Source: Chara braunii (lineage: Eukaryota > Streptophyta > Charophyceae > Charales > Characeae). Taken from it: a stretch of 29,577 nt of DNA. Shown here one piece after another: positions 1 to 7,900 of the stretch. How positions within the stretch are numbered: the first letter of the stretch is position 1; the number at the start of each line of letters is the position of its first letter. Under the pieces are notes generated by a model that was not told where the DNA came from, made no database searches, and was given only the letters and a program-made list of their open reading frames with translations. The position numbers and the translations under genes are program-made. The stretch spans positions 264,595 through 294,171 of the forward strand of contig BFEA01000538.1 in the NCBI GenBank assembly GCA_003427395.1, given 5' to 3'.

Positions 1-79
<79 letters not shown>
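1..79. repeat. (AG)n microsatellite at window edge
   Basis: Pure AG dinucleotide run from the first base. It may continue outside the window. The sequence following it does not match the sequence that follows the AG tract in the LTR at 18735-18814, so it is not evidently another copy of that LTR. Confidence 0.98.
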
Positions 80-82
<3 letters not shown>

Positions 83-997
83 GCCGGGGGAGCCGGAGGC
101 AGTCGGGCGCAGTGGGCGGGACCGGGCACGAGAACGATAACGGCCTGGCCTGAGACAAGGGCTCCGAGGCCACGGGTCCTCTGTTGCAAAACCAGGCACC
201 AGACGGTGTATTTGAAATTGAAACGTCACTGACCGGTATTTCTGCGTAGATAACCCTCAAAAGAGGCTGGGCTGCTCACAAACGTGTTTGTTTGTCACCA
301 TATCTGCGCGGACCAAAACGTTTGCCAACCGGTATCTCTGCAATTTGCCCTAGATCATTAGAAAGCGCAGGGTATGCAGATCATCCTGATTGCTTGGACT
401 TCCACAACATTTGCGTACCCCTGTGTTTTAGCAGGTAGGGTCTTCTGGTTCTTGTTCTTCCCCACGTACCTTGCAACTTCCATAGCCCTTTTGAGGGGGG
501 CAGGATAGGGGTTGTCTTCTTTCTCCTCTCTTTATCTTTTTATTCTTTATTTAATTTTTTCTGTCGGACATCTACGTTATAGTCAGGACCTGTATACTTG
601 ATACTATACTTCTCCAACTGGTATAGCTACAATTTGCCTGGTCACAGTATGAAGCTTATATAATGAAGGGGGTGTGTGGCTGAAAGGGCACCCAGGTTGA
701 ATCCCTTTCCGAGGGGTTACTAGTGCGATCAATGCTAGCAAAGATCCGCAAGAATGCGGAAGCGGAGTGAAGGCCCTCTGTTTGCATAATCACAAAGCAG
801 ACGCTGCTGCCCACTAACAGAAGCAGATTTAAGCAATCCATCATAGGACAAAAAAAAAAAGCAGGCGGTGCTGGCCACCAACAGGAGCAATCGATAGCTA
901 GAACCAAAAACAAAAGCTTAAATTAGACAAGCAAAACAAGAAGAGACTTCAACAGAGAAAGGTGGAAAAGAATCAAATTGCCTGGGACATAATGCAT
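80..997. other. No gene recognised
   Basis: I see no protein with recognisable motifs. Two weak internal similarities are visible: a roughly 30-base segment near 797 recurs in altered form near 861 (64-base offset), and a short segment near 328-355 recurs in altered form near 614-642. These look like decayed repeats. A short poly-A run lies near 850-860. Confidence 0.6.
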
Positions 998-1022
998 CCC
1001 CCCCCCCCCCCCCCCCCCCCCC
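998..1022. repeat. Poly-C homopolymer, 25 bases
   Basis: Uninterrupted C run. On the plus strand it gives a stretch of prolines in a spurious ORF. Its length is likely to vary between reads or individuals. Confidence 0.95.
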
Positions 1023-1087
1023 AAAATAAAAGAAGAGAGAAAAATAAGGCATCGCTCTACGACTTCAAAATACTCGGTAAAAAAGTA

Positions 1088-1225
1088 AGCTACATTCTTC
1101 TCTCAATATCACCTCACACTACCTACCTACCAGTACTTCTAATTATAGTCATACGCAGCTACATTCTTCTCTCAATATCACCCCACACTACCTACCTACC
1201 ACTACTACTAATTATAGTCATACGG
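1088..1225. repeat. Tandem duplication, 69-bp unit, two copies
   Basis: Copies at 1088-1156 and 1157-1225 differ at only a few positions. Each starts AGCTACATTCTTCTCTCAAT and ends in an ATAGTCATACG segment. An ORF runs through it because 69 is a multiple of three; I do not consider that ORF a gene. Confidence 0.95.
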
Positions 1226-1465
1226 GGAGCCCCGCAGCAGCCAGAACCGTGTTCCCGAGAGAACATTTGGGGACTGCTCTGGACCTGCAGGTGGGCGATA
1301 CCGGCCAGGGGACAGCCGGTAGCATCAGGGACCATGCCAACAGGACCAATCCCTGTGCCTCCCCTCAGGTGGCCTCCCCTATGAACATCAGCAGACTCTG
1401 CTCAACGCCTATAGGGGGATCCAGTGGTCTATCTCTAGCTGGCGGGCGCCAAGCATGCCCAGGAA

Positions 1466-1523
1466 GGTACGTGAGGCCAATGGGGATTGAACGCACGACC
1501 TCCTGAATGCCACTTGGCGAGCC
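1466..1523 (-). other. Possible tRNA-derived SINE fragment (A-box and B-box like)
   Basis: On the minus strand, GTTCAATCC (1484-1492) matches the RNA polymerase III B-box. TCGCCAAGTGG (1510-1520) matches the A-box pattern with one mismatch. The boxes are only 17 bases apart, shorter than in a tRNA (about 30-40), so an intact tRNA cannot fold here. A shortened tRNA-derived SINE or a chance match both remain possible. Confidence 0.3.
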
Positions 1524-1666
1524 TTACCAGAAAAGAGAAAAACAACAACAGCTCAGTACACCCATGAACTGTTGAAATAAAGACCCAGGTCCGAATACTG
1601 GAGAGAAAAAGAGAAGAAAAAAATCTCTGCATCAATCTTCATTACATGTAATGCCAGGGTACGAGA

Positions 1667-1740
1667 ACCCCTTTCTCGGCCTTTTGGTTAATCTGTTCTG
1701 AACAGTTTAGTATCTGATCTGTGGTCCATGGGACACAAAA
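1667..1740 (+). pseudogene. U2 snRNA-like relic lacking the branch-site pairing segment
   Basis: The segment CCTTTCTCGGCCTTTTGG followed by TTAA matches the conserved 5' end of U2 spliceosomal RNA. After it come TCTGTTCT, CAGTTTAGTATCTGAT and a stem of the TGTGG..CCACA type, in the order expected for U2 stem-loops IIa/IIb. Compared with known U2, about 14 bases are missing between GGTTAA and TCTGTTCT. This is where the GUAGUA that pairs with intron branch sites normally lies. No Sm site of the AAUUUUUGG kind follows, and no plant snRNA upstream element or TATA box is evident. This is therefore most likely a pseudogene or a U2-derived retroposon. The U2 assignment rests on the recalled consensus. 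Confidence 0.7.
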
Positions 1741-1880
1741 AAGAAGGAAAAAATGAACGTCCCTTAATTCAAATTTGAAACGAGAAAAAAAACAGTTTAG
1801 TATCTGATCTGTGGTCCATGGGACACAAAATAGAAGAAAAAAATGTAGGTCCCTTAATTCAAATTTGAAACGACAAAAAA
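1701..1880 (+). repeat. 90-bp tandem duplication containing the U2 3' half
   Basis: Copies at 1701-1790 and 1791-1880 are nearly identical. Each begins AACAGTTTAGTATCTGATCT, continues through the U2-like stem-loop, an A-rich stretch and a perfect 12-bp palindrome (TTCAAATTTGAA), and ends in an A run. The second copy ends 29 bases from the stop codon of the converging minus-strand gene. Confidence 0.95.
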
Positions 1881-1909
1881 AACGCGAAAGAGAGCAATCC
1901 ACTCTGCAT

Positions 1910-4900
1910 CTAGGCCGCAAGACCGGCCCGACTGATTGTTTGCCGATCGGAAAGCCGCAGGCTTACCCCATCTACATTGGGCAGTTGAGCGACTTGTCGA
2001 CGCGTGTCGGACGCCAGTCCCTCTTCAAGGAAGCATACAATGCGTACCTCCTGTACTGCCACTGAGCCGAGGTTGGACAAAACCCATCTTCTCATGAGGA
2101 CATGCGCTCTCTCCACATCCTCGATAAGAGAATGCTCGCTGCTCACACCATCTCCAGGCCTGTACTCAAGAAGAAGTTGTGCCCATTCTGCACTGTCAGC
2201 TCCTCCCGCCAGCTTCCCCCTCAATGCAGACAGCTGCGTGGATAGCGACTCTGCTTGTTCAGTTCCACGGTTTTTGTTGTGTGACCCGAAAATGGGGACG
2301 ATTTTTACCTTGCACGTGTCTTCGACGTCTCTGCGGTAGTCAGTCATGACATGACCCTCCTTCAAATGCAGTGCGTACGAGCCGTGGATTTCTCTAATCA
2401 TGTTGTTTTCTGAACTCATCGCCAACGTTGGTACATACTTGGCCGTTATCCAGACGACGTCTTCTTCGCCCATCAACTTCTCTGTGATGGTGCTCAGCCA
2501 GATCACGTCATACTCACTAAAGGTCAGATTGTCGTCTTGCCCTCCACAAACCAACACTTTGCCCTTTCTTTCCTGGCGAATCTTTGTGCTTGGCCCCGCT
2601 TCACGGAGGAGTTTGTCGAATAGGAGAGGGTCTCGGAGCCCCGCCTGGAAAAGAAAGCCGTCTATTTTATGCTGCGGATGTATGAGGGCATCCCAGGTGT
2701 CCACCTCCATCTTCCTGCATCCGCCCGTAAGGATGCGAGTTGCGTTGGCCACTTCAGCACCCACCAACTCCTTAATCACATGTCTCATGTGCCGAGCCGT
2801 TTCAACAACATGACACTGCGGCAACCTCATTGCCTTCGCTTCGGTTGCTGCTTCGGTTGCTGCTTCGGTCGCTGCTTCGGCTGCCAAAGGTGGAGGCAGA
2901 TAAGCAATAGCTATGTTTCCGACATCCTTGCCAATGCGACTGACAATGTCCCTGAGTTGCGCTTCGCAATGGCTCTTCTCCTCCTCCAGACTGAGTTCGA
3001 AAGGTTCACTACTGTCTTCTAAATCATCACTGTTATCTCGTCCAAGGCGCAACACCACCTGAAGACCAGCTTTCACAGCTACTGACACCTGTTCGCCGAC
3101 AATCTTGTTTAACGCCGAGCACAGCTGCTTCGGATCGCCAGAACCCATTACGGCCGGTCCTGCCTCGAGCAGGACGTAAGGAATCCCACTCTTTGACAAG
3201 GTCTTGAAAATGGCCCTGGGCGAAAGGCACGGTGCCGCTAGTTGGATTCCCTCTAGTTTTGCGATACGCTCCTTCGTCTTGCGAAGCTCCTTGAGCGGGA
3301 TGGAGATTACCACGTCGCAGAAATCCCGGCCCCGGCTCGCCAGAAGATTCTGCAAGCATTGGTCAATATCGATGGCCTCCCAGCAGTCGACCACCAAGAA
3401 CTTCCTTCCCGACATCGATCTCGCCCACATGGAGCCGAATGCATTTTCGCACGCCCTTCGGAATTCGCTAAGCCGCCTTGCGGATTCCGGGATCCCGATA
3501 CAACCACCTTCCACCCCATTTGCAAGCCATTGTTTGATGTCACGCTTCCATTCCGACACAATACTCCACAGCCAGGGCGGGCATGAAGATTCTTGCTTCT
3601 CCACCTCGTCTATGTACATGCTCCATTGTTTCGTTGGGCTCCGCTCGGCAAGCTGCGGTCCATTCACTCGCAAACTTCCCGCCAATTCAAGTCGCAGAGC
3701 TATGCCGTCCACGTTGGGTTGCTTAGTGATTTCCCTGTGCACTTCTGGCGGCAGCTTGTCAAGGTGGCAAACGATACGCACCGCTTCTGCCATCTGGGAG
3801 CTGATTTCTGTCAGTATCCAACCTCTGATGCGGGAGTGAGCTGTCTCGATGGCGGAACAAAGATCGTCATGTTTGTTCTCACTTAGCGCAGGCCTGTACT
3901 CGACAATAAAATGCTCGTCGATATTAGTTCGTTTCAGCTCCTCGCGCCAACCTGAAAGCTGCTTCACTATGCTGTCTGCTAGTTTGTCTCTAAGGTGGCC
4001 GTCAGAAAAAATGGGGATGATCTTCACCTTACGCCGGCTAATTCCCTTCCGGAAGTCGCCTTCAATGACAGTTCCCTCCTTCCCTGACTTATCAACGGAG
4101 CCATGCCCTTCGTCGGCAACCGCTCTTGAATTTTCAGTTCCCCCATACTTGACGGTTATCAAGACGACCTCTTCTCCAGGCATCAGCTCCCTGCTGACTT
4201 CACGTAGCCACTCTATGTTATGGCTGGCGAGATTGGCATCTCCGCTTTCGGTGGAGACCAGTAAGACCTTACCCTTTCTCTCCCGACAGGGCTGATCGAG
4301 TTTGGCGACCAGTTGAGGGTCTCGGAACCCGCCTTCGCAAAGAAAGCCGTCAATCTCATTCTGCCTGATGACGGCATCCCACATCTCCGGCGTAGTGCAT
4401 CCGCCGATAAGGACACACGTCCCGTCGGCCGCTTCGTTTGCCAAGCTCCTAATCACCTTTCGTATGTGCCGAGCAATATCTACTAGGTGATGCAGTGGAG
4501 CTACGCCTCTCTCCAGCGGTGGAGGCACGTAAGCGATAACTATCTTTTGCCATTCCTGTCCAATCCGACCGACGACGTCCCTAATTTGCGCTTCGCATCG
4601 ACGCTTCTCCTCCCCCAGCTCATAAGTCTCGTCTTGAGCATCGTCTCTTCTAAGCCGCAGTACAACCCGATGACCAGCTCGCACAGCTAGTAAAACTTGC
4701 TCACGAACCATCCCGTTCCAGCCAGAATCGGGTGGCTCTGCCTCGAGCAGAACGCAGGAAATATCTCTATTCGTTGCAGAATAGCAAATGACTCCCGGAG
4801 AAAGTCCGGGTGCCGCAAATTCGATTCGCTCGATGTCTGCCATAATTCCCTTTGCCTTGCGAGGATCCTTGAGCGGCATGCAGACGACCAAGTCAAAGGA

Positions 4901-7900
4901 ATCTCGACTTTGGTTCAACCGAAGATTCTTCAAGCACTCGTCCACATCGTTTGATTCCCAGCAGTCGACCACTAAGACCCTCCTTTCCGACAATGATCTC
5001 ACCCACAAGTGTCCAAAGGCATATTCGCACGCCCTTTGGAAGGCGCGAAACCGCGCCAAAAACTGGTCGATCTCGACCCCCTTGTTGCCAAGGCATCCCT
5101 CCATGTCACCCTCCATTTCCGATATGATATTCAACAGCCAGCGAGGGCATGAAAACCTTCGCTTGTTCACTTCGGTGATGTACTTCTTCCAATCGTTACT
5201 CGCCCTGTTTGTATCTGCAATTCCGCACTCGGCGTTCTGTACTGTGTTAGGTAGCGAATTTCCAGGCAAGTCGATTCGCAGGCTAACACCGTCCACGTTG
5301 GGTTGCTTCGTGATTTCGCTGTGTGTTTCTGGTGGCAGCTCGTCAAGGAAACAAACGATACGCACCGCTTGTGCCATGTCGGGGCTGATGTTCGTCAAAA
5401 TCCACCTTCTGATGCGGGCGTGAGCCGTCTCGACGTCCGCGCAAAGATTACATGGCGTGTGCAGACTTAGCGCAGGCCTGTACTCGACAACAACCCCCTC
5501 TCCTTCACGATCGGCTCGCTTCAGCTCCTTTCTCCACGTTAAAAGCTGCTTCTTTATGACCGCTTCTAGCTCCTCTCTATTGTGACCGTCAGAAATAATG
5601 ATGATCTTCACCTTACGCCGGTCGTTTTCCTTTCGGGAATCGTCTTTGATAATAGGGGAATCGTCTTTGATAATAGCACCTTCCACCGGAGGCATCGCAG
5701 CGAAGCCAACAGCGTCCTCGCCATCGACTTCTTGATATTCAATGACGACGTTCTCCATAGTTATCCAGACCACCTCTTCTCCAGCAATCAGGTCCCTGCT
5801 GACCCGCTCTATAGTATGCTGGTGCAGAGTGGCATTTCCGTCTGCCACGCGGCAAAGCAAGACTTTGCCCGTCCTCTCTTGATGACGATGGTCGAGTTTG
5901 TCGACGAGGAGGGGGTCTCGGAACCCCCCATCAAAAAGAAAACCGTCAATCTCGTCCTGCTTGATGAGGGCATCCCACATCTCGAATGCTACAGATCCGC
6001 CAATAAGGATGCGCGTCGTGTCAGCCGCTTCGGTATTCACCAACTCCTCGATCACCTTTTTTATGTGTTGAACCGTATCGAGAACATGACTCTGAGGCAG
6101 CACAGCAGAGACCTTGGGATATAGCGACGTACAAGACACATGCCGTGGAGGCCCATAAGCGATAACTATGTTTCGCCAATCGGGGGCAATCGGACCGACG
6201 ACATCCCTGAGTTGCTCTTCACAGTAACGCTTATCCTCGTCAAGTTCAGAAGACAGATTACTGTTTTGCCTGTCCCGGGAATCACCTCGTCCAACGCGCA
6301 ACACGACCCGAAGACCGGCTTGCACAGCTTTCGACACCTGCTCGCCAAGGACCTTGTTCGACTGCGACGAGAGACGTCCACGATCGTCCGATCGCACAGG
6401 ACCTGCTGAAAGTACCACGTAAGGGATCTCGCTCTCAATGACGATGTCCACATGAGCACCAGAGGAAAAGGAATCTGCCGCGAAACTGATACCTCGCATT
6501 TGTGCGTTCGGATACTTGATCTTCCAAAGCTCCCTGACCGGCATGGAGACGACCACGTTACCAAGATCTGGCTTCCTGTTCTTCAGATTCTCAAGGCAGA
6601 GGTCAACATCTTTGGACTCCCAGCAGTCCACCACTAAGAAGTTCCTTCCCAATAGCGATCTTTCCCACAGATTTCCGAACGCAAATTGGCAAGCCCCTCT
6701 GAAGTCCTTAAACTGAGCGGCAAATTGCTCCATGTCGTTCCCGCCAACTGCCGCCTCATTGCAAAACCATCGCTCGATGTCATGCTTCCATTCTGACATA
6801 GTGCTCCACAGCCAGCGTGGGCATGACGACTCTCGCTTGTCGACTTCGTTTATATAACTCATCCATTCGTTCCTTGCGCTGCCCATCTCTGCGACTCTTT
6901 TGTCGTACATAGCCAGCTCCTCTGCGAAGTGCTTCCAATTGTCGACCACCTCCGCGGATGGCTGCCATGCTTTGTGGAGCACAGCATCCACTGACGCCTG
7001 TCGCTGGTCAAGGCATAGAATCCCGCATCGGTCTATCCAGAGCTTCGGGAGAACGCTATACTGCTCTGCCTGCAGCACTATTTTGCCAGCTGATATATAA
7101 TCTTTATAATCTTTTCTCCACTCGAATAGATATAGACACAGCTGACAACTTGAATCTTTCCACCAAAAATCGAGAGCTGGCAAATTGTAGCGAGCCGACC
7201 TCTTGCACTGTCTGAGAGGGCGGTAACTCCCGTCTCTTCTGTTGTAATACGCGACGTGCAAGGGATGTCTCTCTTCAATCTGATGACTGTAATCAGCAAA
7301 CAGCGCTGCGCCGCGCACAACGGCTTCGTCTTGATAAGGGTGAGACTTTGGCTCCCCGCCAAAGTAATTCCCTAGCATTTCAATGACGCTGGCAATTCGT
7401 GCCGACCCACCCACCAACACAACTTCCTTCACATCGGAAATCCGAGTGCCGGTTTCCTCTAAGACTCCTTGGACACATATCATGCACTGCGCCAGCAAAC
7501 TCTTAGACTTTTCATCAAAATCAAGGCGGCGGATGATCACCTTACAAACATCATCGCCGGAAAAGCTCTCAACCTCAACCTGCGCGTCGTTAAACAAAGA
7601 CAGATCCATCTTCGCTTTTTCGCTCGCTGTCTTCAGCCCCTGCAAGTTGTTGCCTCTCATAGCGGGATCTTGACGAGACGGCTCTGGCCCGCCACCGAGA
7701 ATCAGCTCCATTATCTTGTGGTCGAAGTCCATGCCCCCAAGTCCTGGATTGCCTTCCACTGAGTCGATGGTGAGCAGGCCGCCGCTGATCGTAACTAGGG
7801 CAACTTCAAAGCTTCCTCCGCCCAGCGCAAACACAAGCATCTTTGTGCCGCGTTGAGTTGGTGCTTCAGGAGTAACACCGTGGGAGGCCAAGGAGATTAA

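Noticed and set aside
962-1384. 140-codon plus-strand frame
   Set aside because: Consists of a poly-Pro run from the C homopolymer and the 69-bp tandem duplication, without any domain.
1466-1523. Functional tRNA gene
   Set aside because: A- and B-boxes are too close, and no acceptor or anticodon stem can be drawn.
3204-5423. Two plus-strand frames of equal length (211 codons, 3204-3839 and 4788-5423) opposite the large gene
   Set aside because: They are antisense shadows at equivalent places of modules 3 and 2; equal length reflects the tandem repetition of the sense gene.
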